From Ophiosphaerella korrae (lineage: Eukaryota > Ascomycota > Dothideomycetes > Pleosporales > Phaeosphaeriaceae): a DNA stretch of 64,000 nucleotides. The position numbers were made by a program, and so were the translations under genes. The notes under the pieces were generated by a model. The model made no database searches. It had not been told where the DNA came from and saw only the letters and a list, made by a program, of their open reading frames with translations. Positions 32,227 to 43,764 of this stretch are shown here, piece after piece; position 1 is the first letter of the stretch; every line of letters starts with the position of its first letter. Where the stretch lies: contig JALNQF010000033.1 in assembly GCA_028456385.1 (NCBI GenBank), positions 62,001 to 126,000 on the forward strand, written 5' to 3'.

Positions 32227-33114
32227 GGCATCTATAAGATAATTAGAGATTGAGATAGGGTATATAATTATGCAAGACTATTATTGAGTGAGTAGCGGAA
32301 GATTTAGCATTGTGCGAATACGTGAATTTATATATGCACTGCTCAGTCTTAATGTCCTTGAGGTTTAAATTTAGAGGATAGGTCTAATTGAAACTATCTG
32401 AATTTTTCAGATGAATTCCGAGGCCACTCCATCTTCTGAATAATCAACATTTTCTACAATGAGGATAGTCACTTATCGAAATGAAGCTCCGAGGTATGAG
32501 GTCGAGTCTCAAAGTCATAGTACCCATACCTTTGCCAACAGAATAACCTTAGAATAGACCTACTAACGCTAATTGGCAGGCCTGTTGTGCTGAGTCACAA
32601 AGCCTGGCCAATTCAAACATCCGATTGAGGTCTGAGCATGTCAAAGCTCATCAAGAAAATTCAGCCTCAAAATGCTATTTACACCAGAGGATCCAGTAAC
32701 ATCTGCTGGTTGTACTTAGTAATCGGGCCGAGCCGCCGGCCGCTGACTTGCAAGTAGCGCGCCCCACCCTACCTGCATTAGAGCTTTGAACTTCTTTCCC
32801 AAATTGGTGAAGAGTAAACTGAAAGCGGCTCATGATAAGAATACCTTCTATGTGGTTGGCGGTGTATTGTAGCGCCGCTGAGCTTTCGAAAACGTCGTAT
32901 TCCCTGTAACACGAGATTGCTAGGGCTGATAGGGCACAATACAGGTAAGATTTTTCTTAGTTGTGAATACGAGAATAAACTGAAGTTCGGTGTGTATATC
33001 ACATGGCAAGATCAAGATTTGAGGCTGAAGTCATATAAGTCGTCGAAGAACAAGTATATTTCTTCAGTCACCTGTCAAGTTTTTTTTTTTTTTTTACCAA
33101 TCTTCACTTCCACA
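32227..33114. promoter_or_regulatory. shared region between two divergent secreted-protein genes
   Basis: 888 bp, AT-rich, without a supported ORF. TATA-like sequences lie near 32261-32268 and 32328-32337 on the side of the small secreted protein. A run of 16 T (33080-33095) lies 20 bp before the peptidase start codon. Confidence 0.5.
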
Positions 33115-33946
33115 ATGAAGAGCTCCCTTCTCTTTTCCCTCTCGGCACTGTTTGCCCCCATTCTCTGCGGGAACGTCAAATTCAATGGGTGTTCCGACTC
33201 CCAACAGTCCCTACTCAGAGATTCTCTCCAGGATGTTGAACTCATCTCTAGGAAAGCAGCAGATCAAGCTGAAGGCGGTGGCAGCAAATTCCACGCATGG
33301 TTCGGCAACGGGGGAAGTCCTCCAGACGAGACTATCTTTTTTCGCTTCAACAAGCTCGCCAACGTCTTGAAGGTTGTGCCAGTCAAGGATGTTACGCTGG
33401 ACTGTACAGAAAAGGCCAAATGTTGCCGTGCCGGACTAGGCGGGTACGTATTTATTCCTATGAAAAATTCTCAACAAAATCTTAACGCATTTCGATTAGT
33501 GTTCCGGCGTGTGGTGATCAACCAGGAGACGACTTCATCAACATATGCAGACCGTTTTGGAATTGGCAGAAGCAGCGCGTGTACGAGTTGTCAGCCCCCT
33601 CAAGTCAGACAAACGAGGCCATTAACATCAAATACCGTACTCGAGGATACGTTTTGCTTCATGAGTTGATGCACTCCCAATATGGCGGTAAGTCAGCCAC
33701 CTTGATAGCATATACATGTTTTAGAGCTGACTGTTGATCTTAGCTCGCGATGTTCCAGACGATGTCACAGACCAGTTTGGAAATACAATGGCTTGCAAGG
33801 GCTACGGCCAATATTGTGTCATGAAGTACGCAAAGAAGAATCCGACTAACGCGAGGAAAAATGCGGATACGTATGCGCTGTTTGCATTGGCTGCGTACTA
33901 TGGGATCGACAAGTTTCAGACGAACCCCGATCTGATTATCAGATAA
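33115..33946 (+). CDS. secreted M35-like (aspzincin-type) metallopeptidase
   Basis: Exons 33115-33443, 33500-33687 and 33744-33946 give 239 residues. A signal peptide is at about 1-18 (MKSSLLFSLSALFAPILC). The zinc-binding motif HELMH (about residue 168-172) is formed upstream of intron 2, followed by CKGYGQYC and KNADTYALFALAAYYG, which resemble the YG and NADSY segments of fungal M35/lysine-specific endopeptidase-like proteins. Eight or so Cys are present (KFNGCSD, LDCTEKAKCCRAG, PACGDQ, NICRPF, CKGYGQYC). The glutamate of HExxH is intact, so it may be active, though the third metal ligand of aspzincins (Asp of GTxxxYGxxxC) cannot be assigned with certainty. The broken copy at 7620-8518 belongs to the same group. 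Confidence 0.8.
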
Positions 33947-34281
33947 GCTTTCCTGTATTGGTAGCGAGCTCTGTTATGTTGGGGGTACCAAGCAAGACTT
34001 GAGCGAATATAATGCGGAGAATATACAAGTAGATTTTAAAGTATAATGATCAGAAAGTTGGATGACGAAATAGTCTCTCCTGCATATGATATCGATATGT
34101 ACTACTAGTAACTGGTTGGCAATTCAATTAGCTTGCAGCTTTTTCAAGTGCAACAGCCTCGAATGAGACACTCGGGTACATACAAGAGGATCTAAAACCT
34201 AACGCAATTGCGTAGACATCCAAGCTAAATATCATTCTAAAAGGTAATTTTATTTATACAGCCAAAGAAACTGGAACAATT
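33947..34281. other. convergent 3' region
   Basis: AT-rich sequence between the peptidase stop and the end of the HET relic. No gene was seen. Confidence 0.5.
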
Positions 34282-36697
34282 TTATACCAACGTAACGTTT
34301 TCCTTTTTCCACAGGTCACCTGGTGTCCACACTGTATGTTTTGCCCACCCTTTCGCTAGCTCACTTGCATTTTCTTTATTTGCGCTCACACTATGTATTT
34401 TAAGGCTAAGTTTCCACAGGCCAACTCTTCTCCATGTAGGCCTACGTGCATCTTCGTCGACTGGGACTAACATCAAACCCGCAAATGTTCGTTCGAACTA
34501 CCCACGCCCCTTCTCCCCGACAGACTTGAAATTCGGATACTAGAGCCATGACGCCATTTTTTGGCGGCGGCCTAGTGTCTCTTTCTCGTGAGGGAATGTC
34601 TGAGTGGTAGGTAAAGTCTGGGTCCCATAGTAGTGACGCATCGAGAGGACTGGTGGTCCGAATACGTTTCATTTGCTTTGCCAGATCTTTAGGCCAAGAT
34701 ATTGAACAGGGGAGAAGGAGCATATCGAGAGTAACTGACAGACCTGTAAAGTTGGAGTAACCAGATTCAGGAAAAAAAGTCTTTCTCGTAAAAGCACTCG
34801 TTTTTGTGATCGAAAAACTGTAATGATTTCAGTTCTACCCAATAAATGTCGTTGAAAATGCTCTTGGTATGGTAACGGGGAGGGGGAGGTATGGAGCTTT
34901 GGCTCCGGTAAATTGCTGTATCTTTTTGGAGGAGGAAGTAAGTTTGGTGATGTGTGCAGACTGGTACAGAGAATTGGAACCATGATGGCACGGGTTTTTC
35001 TACATCTTCGCGAACTTGTAGGGGATACGTTCTGGGGTAGGTTCTCTTTGGGTTCGGATGTATGAGGCTGACTGCCAGCGGCGTCATTTTATCGACGTAC
35101 CAGAGGATGCAAAGCGGAAATAACTCTTTCTAGACTCTAGCGAGATACGTCATGGCGCCGAGCTACACCCGCAAAAGCTATCATGCGATCTTCTGGATTT
35201 GTGAGATGTCGACTGCGGTATTCATCCAACATACTTTGCCAATCATATACCACAAACAAGCTTTTGGGCGCACTCATGAGCACATGCTTTCCTAAGCCGC
35301 CCTCCAACTCTTTTGGAAAATATCGCAATTTGCCCATGTCGCGCCCATGCTTTATTATCTCTTCGTCATTTCCCTTGCGTGCCTCTGCAATATGACCGAT
35401 TAATTCATCATAAAATCCTGCGCTACATTGCCACATCAAATTATAGTGGCCCAAAAGTAGCGTCCGTGGGCTTAGCAAATACTCCTTGAAAAGTCCACGC
35501 CCGCGTAAAGAGTGGCCAATCGCGTTGTATTAACCATGGTGTCTTTTGCGAAGTAGCATAGCTATTGCGCAAATTTTCTGCATCCATTTGTATGTATGTA
35601 GATACCTGGCTGAGAGCTTGTTGCTTCACGGACAATGCATGGACTTTCATCTCGCGGGTCTGAGCGGGCGCTCAATATAGCTGAATTTGATTCCAAAGAT
35701 GGGAAGAGAAATGAGAGATTGCAAGCTGCATTGCCATGCACGGTGGCCATGAGACCAGCTTCCTCTTTCCAGTTCGCTTTAGAGTCTTGAACAATGCAGA
35801 GAGAGTCGATCCATAAATAACGATAACCTAATGCCAATGTGACGCGTGCACTTTCCTTGTAGATGTTCGAGAGCTGATTCCATGGGATATTTGCCTGAAA
35901 CTCGTCTATGTTCTCGACGAGGAGTTTGATATGTTGAATTGATTCACCGCCCCACATATGACTCAGGGCGAGGTATTGGATATCCTTATCGGACATGTTG
36001 CATCGTAGTCTGACGGACGAATCACTGACTTCAAGTAGTCTTGATGGCCGTCGAGTATTTTGCCCAACCGTATCTTGATCAAACTGATGACATTTTGTGT
36101 GTTGTGAAATACAGGTTTGTACCCAACCTTTTGCTCATTCTATATTGTCTAGCGCATACGCTGGTACACTTTTTTGAGTGATGTGTTGTTGGAAACCTCC
36201 TTTACCTTCATCTATCATCTTCAATTAATTTTCGCTGATACCGAGAAACGATGCATTTGCCAATCTTGTGAAAGGAAGCTAACTTACTTGTACACGGTTT
36301 TTTTTTTAAAAAAAGGTTTCACGTAGTCGCCGCCACGGCTCTGCTAGCAAAGGCATATCTTGTTCAAATCTAATCTCCACCATCTGATCCTCGTTATAGT
36401 CGTGTAGCACATCCAAGTAAGCATTTTTTAAGTGCATGCCCGTTGATTGGACACGAACTGAAGCCGTGAAAATGAAATGACAAAGATGACATAGTGATTG
36501 AGTTCGAACTGTGTGCATAACAGAATTCAGTTTGAAAACTCACCATAAGGAACCGGGTTTGGACAGCCATCTTGGAGCCAGTCTAGCAACGGCCATTTCT
36601 CCAGAAACTCAAGGCAGTTACTGCATAATTCGTGGGGTTTCGGGGACGGTTTTGAGCTGGTTGAGTGGGTAAATAATGTAGTGGTAGAAACTGACAT
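34282..36697 (-). pseudogene. decayed heterokaryon-incompatibility (HET) domain gene
   Basis: Pieces of one HET protein run in order on the minus strand. An N-terminal part starts at ATG 36697 (CSNCLEFLEKWPLLDW), with a usable intron (about 36505-36543). A second part ends at RLRETFF, stopped at about 36306. The HET core (35562-36120) has WVQTCISQHTKCHQ, RRPSRLLEVSDSSVRLR, ALSHMWGG and YRYLWIDSLCIVQDS. The frame changes near 35575-35610, then TPWLIQRDWPLFTRAWTF. A one-base surplus at about 35481-35490 breaks WTFQ from EYLLSPRTLLLG. Further shifted pieces follow to the typical end MLVPVDEDARR and RRVGLWKLSL at 34282-34476. At least three frame breaks make a functional product unlikely. HET proteins trigger non-self recognition and cell death in hyphal fusion. 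Confidence 0.8.
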
Positions 36698-37872
36698 GTT
36701 TAGATATTTAACAAGAGCAGAGAGCTATGAAGACATGATCAAATTTTATAGCTACAGGCTGCGTAAGAACTGAGTAGCAGCCTATTCGCACTCAAGGCTG
36801 TGCCTCACGTCTCCACCTGCACCCTGCCGGTCGGCGCTTACATCCATCTCGCCACCCAACCAAGCGGCGTAGCGAAACGCCCTGGATAACAACAACACCT
36901 TGCCAGATCACTGTATAACGAAACACAATTTGCATAGCACCACATAACCACCAATAAATTGCATCAAAGCATGCGGGCAAACACTGCACAGGATGCAGTG
37001 GCGAAATGTCCAACGAAAAAAAAAAAAAAAAAAAAAAGCTTTGGTGCAGAGCAAAGTGCATATTGCGAAACGGTGCCTATACCAAGAAAGGGCTATGCCT
37101 AACCGTCAGTCATGCCGTGACCAGCGAAAGAAACATGAAGTGTTTTGTACACGGGTGGTAGAACAGATTTACCAGTTGGAAATGAATGGAGTCGGGTGAC
37201 CCATGCCACAGCAAACCCAGTCTTCTCCCAACCTATATCTCTTCCAAGGATTGAAGGCATGAAAGATCTTTCAAAAACCCACTCCAGATTCCCTCTTGGT
37301 GTCCTTCAAGTAAGGCAAGGCGCGGGATATTCGACTCACCGCATATCTCTGCTCAATCGCATATATCCGTCAAAATACCTAGGTATTCACTCATTCAGAT
37401 GCTCGAAAACTTATGAGGTAGCCTAGAGCCCTCATGTACTTCTATTAAGCATCTGTATTGTGGTGTAGTAGAACCGCACGTAATCAGGGAGTCTTAGGCC
37501 AGCCTTGCGGCTCTGCGACTCGTTAGGTAGCTACTCGATCCATGTATTCAACTCATCCTACCGACTGCGGGTCGGCACCTGCCTCCTACTTCTACGTGCA
37601 TCCCAGTATGCCACAATATCTAAATATCTAAATGTCTGACAAGGCTAGAGACAGACAATGCAACCAGTCGAATGTCCTGCACCTCAAGAAAAACTACGAG
37701 ATATCCATATTGATTTTCAAGTTCGCATTGGCCACACAAACGGCGCGAACACATCGATTTTCCTAATCATCATGTTTGTCATCACTCTCTATAGCTCCTT
37801 TTAAAAAAAAAAAAAAAAAAAAAAGGGTAAATAGATACACCAAATACAACCCTCTATATATCCCCTCGCACC
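36698..37872. other. intergenic between HET relic and P4-ATPase
   Basis: No supported gene. Two long A runs occur: 22 A at about 37016-37037 and 20 A at about 37805-37824, the latter just past the P4-ATPase stop codon. Either could be simple slippage tracts; no retroposon body was recognised next to them. Confidence 0.5.
37016..37037. repeat. poly-A tract (about 22 A)
   Basis: Uninterrupted A homopolymer in intergenic DNA. Confidence 0.8.
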
Positions 37873-40800
37873 CTAAACTGTCTTAACATTGCCAAACCCA
37901 CGACTCAACACGCGATTCACATCACCCCCATTCTCCGGCGCATCGCCCTCGACCCTCCCCCTGACCAAATCTCGCACCTCCCTCTCCCTCCTCTCGCGCT
38001 CCCTCGCCTTAACCTTCTCTACCGTCTCCCGAACCCGCATCTCTTCGTCCTTCTCCTTATTTGTCGCGCGATCCCACCCGCTCTGCAGCTCCGTGGCCGC
38101 TGCCTCTTCAAAGCGGCGCTTAACCAGCGGATCCTTCTCTAGCGCCTGGAAAATGTCTTCGTCGGTGGTGAAGTATGCGGCGCGCAGGGAGAGGACGCCG
38201 AGCTCGAAGGTCAGCGCAGAGAGCAGGATGATGACGAGGCAGAGCCACCAGGAGAGCGTGGCGCCGAAGCCGCGGAGGAAGGTGTCGCGCACGTAGTATA
38301 TCGTAGACGGCTTCTTGTACAGGCTGGAGAGGATGATGTTCCAGAGGAACCAGCCGCCAACGGAGCAGAAGATTGCGAGGCAGTTTGTCCATGTTTTGGA
38401 GTGTGTTTCGATGAATCTGGAAAAGGGAGTGTTAGTGGTTGGAATCTGGTTGGTAGGGGGACAATACTTACTGCATCTTCAATGCAATCAGCCACACGAC
38501 CGACGTGTAGGTAATACTACCCAACGCAAATATTGAATTGTCCTCGGTGAATAACGCTTGGCCGTACAAGCCCAGCATGCAGAAGTACACCACCATGGCT
38601 TCCGATGATGCCATGAACATCCAGCCCAGGTACACTTTGAAGTTGAAGCCACCGTTGCGCTGGCCCTTTGTGTATAACTCTGGCACAGCTAAAAGCGTAC
38701 TAGCTGAGAGATCCTTCTCAAAAACACCCATGAAAATAACTGGGAGCGAAGTGAAGAGCGTGTTGAACATGGAAAGCGACCAAGATTCGTAGAGCGACGT
38801 TCCCGTATAGCCAACAGAGCGTTGAAAAAGCGCCTGAGTCAGATAAAACAGCTGTATACAGATCAGTATCGACCTTGAAACAAAGTCTCAAACAGCATAC
38901 CATTTCTTTCCAAAACGTCCCAACCGTGTACTTGCACGTGCGCATATAATTCCACCGCCCATGCACAAGCAGCAACTTCACCAGGAACCGAAACTGCGCA
39001 ATACTATAATCACTTGTTCGCGCTGCCTGTAGCCCTTCTTTGCCAGTGATGCCGATCCCCACGTGTGCTTCTTGAATCATGGCGATGTCGTTTGCGCCAT
39101 CGCCAATTGCGAGCGTGATACTCTTCTTAACGCGCTTGCGAATATTCTTGACGAGCATGGCTTTTTGTGACGGAGACGCGCGACAGCATATCACTGAGTC
39201 GGCCATGATAGCGAGTTCGTAGAAGAGGATTTGGAGCGCTTCGATCTCGGTGATTTGGGCGAGTGTTTGACCGTCTACTACGATGACTGAGTGGGCAACT
39301 GTGCCGCTATTGATAGCGAGAACGGCGGCGCCAATGCTTTGCTCAACTTCGCCGGTTTCGTGGTCGAGGACAGTGACAGAACTGAAGTCCTTGATGAGAC
39401 GGCAGGAGTAGCCGATATTTATGGCTGTCTCACGCTTGTCGCCCGTGAGCATCCACATTTTGATCTTGGCCCTCCGGAGCTTGTCGATGGCTTCGGGAAC
39501 ACCCTGTTGGAGTTTGTCTTCAATGGCAGTGGCGGCGCAGAGATCGAGGTCTTGTTCAATTATGTCGCCGGCTTCTTCGATGAGGCGCGTGCGGTCTACA
39601 AGGCTGGTGGTTGCGTCGAGGTAGCCCTTCTTCCAAGTCTGATAGTCGTGGTCATCAATAAAGCGGTACCCGTATAGAAGCGTTCGAAGGCCCTCTGTAG
39701 CAAACTCATTGATGTGCTGAAGAGCGCGTTCGATGATCGCGGCATCATCAGCTGCAATCTTCTCATCCACCATGCCTTCCATATCTTCGAGCTGCATAGA
39801 ACTGCGGGCTTCCGAGAAAGCCATAGAGTATCGTCCAAAGCCAGATTGCCGTGGTGTGTGCATGGGCGTGTCTTCGTCTAGCAATTGGAGATCAAAATCA
39901 TGCTCACGCTCTCGTAGCCATTGGTCCATTTCATCTCGAGCGTTTTGGGAGCCTCGAGCCCCGATACTATTGCGGGCGAATGACGGTCGACTCAGGCTGA
40001 TGCTAGCTCTCGCGGCTTGTCCGAAGGTCATGCTTTTACGTGCACCAACACTGCTCCTACGACCAATGAGGCTGCCCCTCCGTTCAAACTGCTCGCTCAT
40101 ACGCGCTATTGCTTGTTGGGCCTCCATGCTCTTACGTTTGTTCGCACGGTGCTCAATTTCCACCATTTTCCTATTTGCAAATGTGGCAAGCTTCAAGCGC
40201 TGCATAACAATAGAGTCAGCGCCTTTGCAAATGATGCAAATACGGCCATCTGGAAATCTTAAGATGATTGACATTCTCTTTCGTTTGCTGGAGAACTCGA
40301 TTACATCTAAAATCTCATACGTCTCCAAGATTGAGTCGCCATCAGGCCCTGGAATTTTGAGTGTTATTGTATGCACATCACGATTGATCAACAAGAATCC
40401 CATATCTTGAGCGGCCTGAACTAATGCAAGCTCATCTGGCGATGAGGCCATGAAATGCGTCTCGCCATTTTCTTGTATCTCTGGTAGACATGTGTGACAA
40501 AGCGCCAACGAGAGGAGGAACATGCGAGCTTTCTTAGAGAATGACGTGTGTGGTTTTTGTTGGATGTACCGCAACATCTCGTGGGTTCGTAGTTCGCGGG
40601 CTGCTCGGGCAGACTTCACTGTTGACTGCCACGTTGGACCTTCTGTGTTTTCTGCCTGATCAATTTGCTGCCCATCATCGACTCTAGGTATTGAAGACTC
40701 ATCTAGTGGGGCATCCTTTGTTGAGCGTTCATGTTTATTCTTCTTGGCGGGCTGCTTTCCTTTCTTTCTTGTCTTGTGTATCAACTTTTCTTTCTTATTC

Positions 40801-42794
40801 TTTTGTAAGTCGACATCGTGTAACCATGCTACCCCAGCCACGCTCAATTTACGAAACTTCATAGAATTGTCCGTTAGCGTGCCCGTTTTGTCGGAAAAAA
40901 TGTAGCTGATCTGGCCAAGCTCCTCGTTGATCGTTGAGGTTCTTGGCTCACACGGTGTGTCCGAGACAGGATCGTACATGTCGATGTCGGTATGTAGGAA
41001 GAACATCTGCGCAAGCTTCACAATTTCCAAACTAACATATAAGGATAACGGAATCATGGTGTTAAACATAATAATAAAGGCTGTAAAGCTTGGAAAAAAG
41101 GCGACTGTTGCGTTGGACAAAAAGAACATGTTCTTTTCGTTTTGCCGCCAGATTCTGTAAGCGGCGGCATTGAAGATTGCCAGAGCTAGGACGAAGAATA
41201 CGATGAGGATGACAATGCGGTTGACCGAGCCTTGCAAAGCTGGGGCCTTGATACGTGGATTTTTGTTTGCATTCATTCGGATGCGGCACTCTTCTCCAGA
41301 GTATATCACCATACCAACAGCATTTGGTGTGTTACGGAGAACGCTGCCGCGAAATATGATTTCGTTGAGTGTCAAAGGTGCTTGCTTGCCATCGACAGTC
41401 ACCCGTCCTTCAAAATTGTACAAGTCTCGATTGGGATCTTCAACAACGAATTCAGCGTCGGAGCTCACAATGTCCTCTTGATGTTTTATGGTTTTGGACA
41501 TGGAGGCGGTGGTTTGTTTACTTTTGAGATTTGTCTCGCCGTCCAGTGCCATAGTTTCAACGTAGGCGACACTGTTGTCACCGTTGGTGTGCAGGAGTGC
41601 CAAGTCGGCCGGCGCAGGATCATTTCGCTCCAGTTTGATGATGTCCCCAACATTGATATCTTGCCACTTGATCGTCTCCCAATTCAAAGACCTGGAGCTG
41701 ATTGTTGCTCCATCGTCCACTGACTCGGACTTGAGCGCAGATGATGCACTTGAGCGCAGGACTTGAGCCTCACGATTGTTTTCCGCTTTGTCAAGGCGGT
41801 ACCTCCTAAGATCGTCGTAGCCTTCCTTGGCTATTGAGAGCGTAACAAAAAATAATAAGGGAACGATGGTGGTGAAAGTGCCTGTGGTACTGAGACCGGG
41901 TATCATCTGTAGAATGGAAATAACAAGGAAATAAAAGTTTGCAAGCTTGGAAAACTGGGCCACAAGTTGGCGGGGTATAAAGTTCCAAGCAGAATATCGG
42001 GTAGATCGTATCCAATTGCTTGGATATGGCTGGTTTGTTCGTTCATCAATCAGGGGCTCTTTACGTGCTGCGTCCACACAAATATGTCGTCCATCTTTGC
42101 TGGGTGGTATGTCCTTGACTCGGAACACGAATTTGCGCACCTGCTCAGCAATTTCGCGAATCTTCTTCACCGTGTTTGCTCGCTTCCCCGGGGCTTTTCT
42201 GCTTATCCAGGTGCCGTAGTGTGGGAGAGCAACTGGCCCTTTCCCAAGTTTGGATTTTGACGGAGCCGAGTCAATGTGCGCAGGGGACACTGTCACGAAG
42301 GCGTCTCCTCCTTTCAACGAGGCTGCATTATAGCCTTGTGAAGTTCCGACAGCCTCTTCCAGCTCGATGCCTGGTTCTTGTTGGCCGTGATCATGGACAT
42401 TCTTCCTGAACAAAGCACTGCGCAAGGAGTAGCCTCGGTTGCGGGAGGTGGGCGAGAGTGGTGAACGATTTGTTGTCCTTGGACTCGAGGCGTCTGGTGA
42501 CGGCTCGCGCGTCTCCACGGACAAATCTGGTCTCTTGCTGCCCTCGTTCGACGCCCAGTCCCTGACCGCACTAGCGCCCTGCCCTGCACTGTGCCGCACA
42601 ACGTCGGTAGAGAATCGCACTCGGGGTGCTGCGTCCGAAGATGCTCGCAAGACAGATGGCTGAGCGTCTATCGTATATGGCGCGGCTGCAGCGTCTGCCG
42701 TGCTCCGGGTCGCTGGGGAGAGTTCGTCGTCCTGATATGGTGCTGAGTGTCGCCTTCGAATGCCGCCGCTTGGGGGGTCTCCAGCTCCGGACAT
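37873..42794 (-). CDS. P4-type phospholipid-translocating ATPase (flippase), probably Dnf3-like
   Basis: Exons 42794-38901, 38851-38472 and 38416-37873 give 1605 residues. P4-ATPases flip phospholipids to the cytosolic leaflet of Golgi, endosomal or plasma membranes. Seen in order: a long Ser/Arg-rich N-tail; the RSTRYSAWNFIPRQL entry motif and QFSKLANFYFLVISILQMIP (TM1-2); DGETNLKSK, the actuator-loop variant diagnostic of P4; the phosphorylation site DKTGTLT (Asp at about residue 635); KGADSIVMQRL; LTGDKRETAINIGYS; IGDGANDIAMIQEAHVGIGI; and C-terminal TMs after the intron (ESWSLSMFNTLFTSLPVI). The TM1-2 wording and overall length favour the Dnf3 branch over Drs2, Dnf1 and Neo1. The two C-terminal introns explain frame changes that otherwise look like breaks. 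Confidence 0.92.
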
Positions 42795-43764
42795 GGCTGA
42801 TGACCATCTGGTGGGTGATGGAACGAGAGTAAGTTGAGACGGTCAAGCGTCAGCTGCGATGTGCAAGAGAAGCAGGCGGTATGTAGTTCGGTAGTACGTC
42901 GATCGGTTAAGCGGCTCGTCGCGACTTCACAGCCTCTCGACGATTACGCGGCGCCCATTGCACATGCCGTCGTGGGCGTGGGGACAATATGATATGGCTC
43001 ACTCCAGAAGTAAGTATCAATGTATACATACATGTATTGAGATGAGGCTTGGGCTGGCCGTGGTGCTCCCTCCATTGGGCCTTTCGTGGGGCGCAAACTG
43101 TGCCAACACGGGGCTTCGCTGAGCCAGCTGATGCGCGCTCCGATGTCTGTCAAGGCGGGCCCTGCAGCCCTAAGCCACCGTGGGCTATTTTTCGAGACCG
43201 ACGTTCCCTTGTGCTTGGTAGCGGAGCGCCCAGCCCCCACACTGCAAAGCCGCACTCCCAGCACTGCTCTAGCAAATAACACCTTTCAGTACAATGCACT
43301 CAGCTTCTAATAGTGACACGCGCGCTTACTAGAACTCTGTCCGCATGCAGGTTTCTTATTCTCCGGCCATATGCCTCGACTTTTGGTACTATCCATATCT
43401 CAGACCGAACCGCGACCTCGGCACTGCGTCACCACAAACAACATGGCAAATCGACTAAGATCCAAATGCAATTCAATTGTGCGGAACCCGCTACTCCAAA
43501 GCCAGCTCGTTCCCGCCATGCAACTAAAAATACTGTACTCCAACTAGTGATATGGTATAAAGCCAGGATCCTTTCCACTCTGATAAGAGCCTCTCCTCCC
43601 CGTAGATATCCTTCAAAAGCAGTCTGGTGGTATCGAGTAGTCGTGTCGCTCATTAATTATGAAACTTTCCAAGAACATGAGAAGTCGAACGCCATGCAAT
43701 ATGCGGCCAATGATAGATCCGGCAGTAATGATGATTAACAAACAAAATTAGAAATTCTCCCCTC
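42795..43764. other. intergenic between P4-ATPase promoter and samB 3' end
   Basis: 970 bp. It should contain the P4-ATPase promoter and the samB 3' UTR (both genes are on the minus strand). No other gene was recognised. Confidence 0.5.

Noticed and set aside
37016..37824. Retroposon tails suggested by two poly-A tracts
   Set aside because: No element body, target-site duplication or reverse-transcriptase sequence was recognised beside either tract.
38718..38900. Apparent frameshift near the C-terminus of the P4-ATPase
   Set aside because: Explained by a 49-nt GT-AG intron at 38852-38900 and a second intron at 38417-38471 that restore the membrane segments.
39733..40410. Open frame of 225 codons on the plus strand within the P4-ATPase gene
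   Set aside because: It is the antisense shadow of a confidently identified coding exon and has Ser/Arg/Leu-rich composition with no motif.
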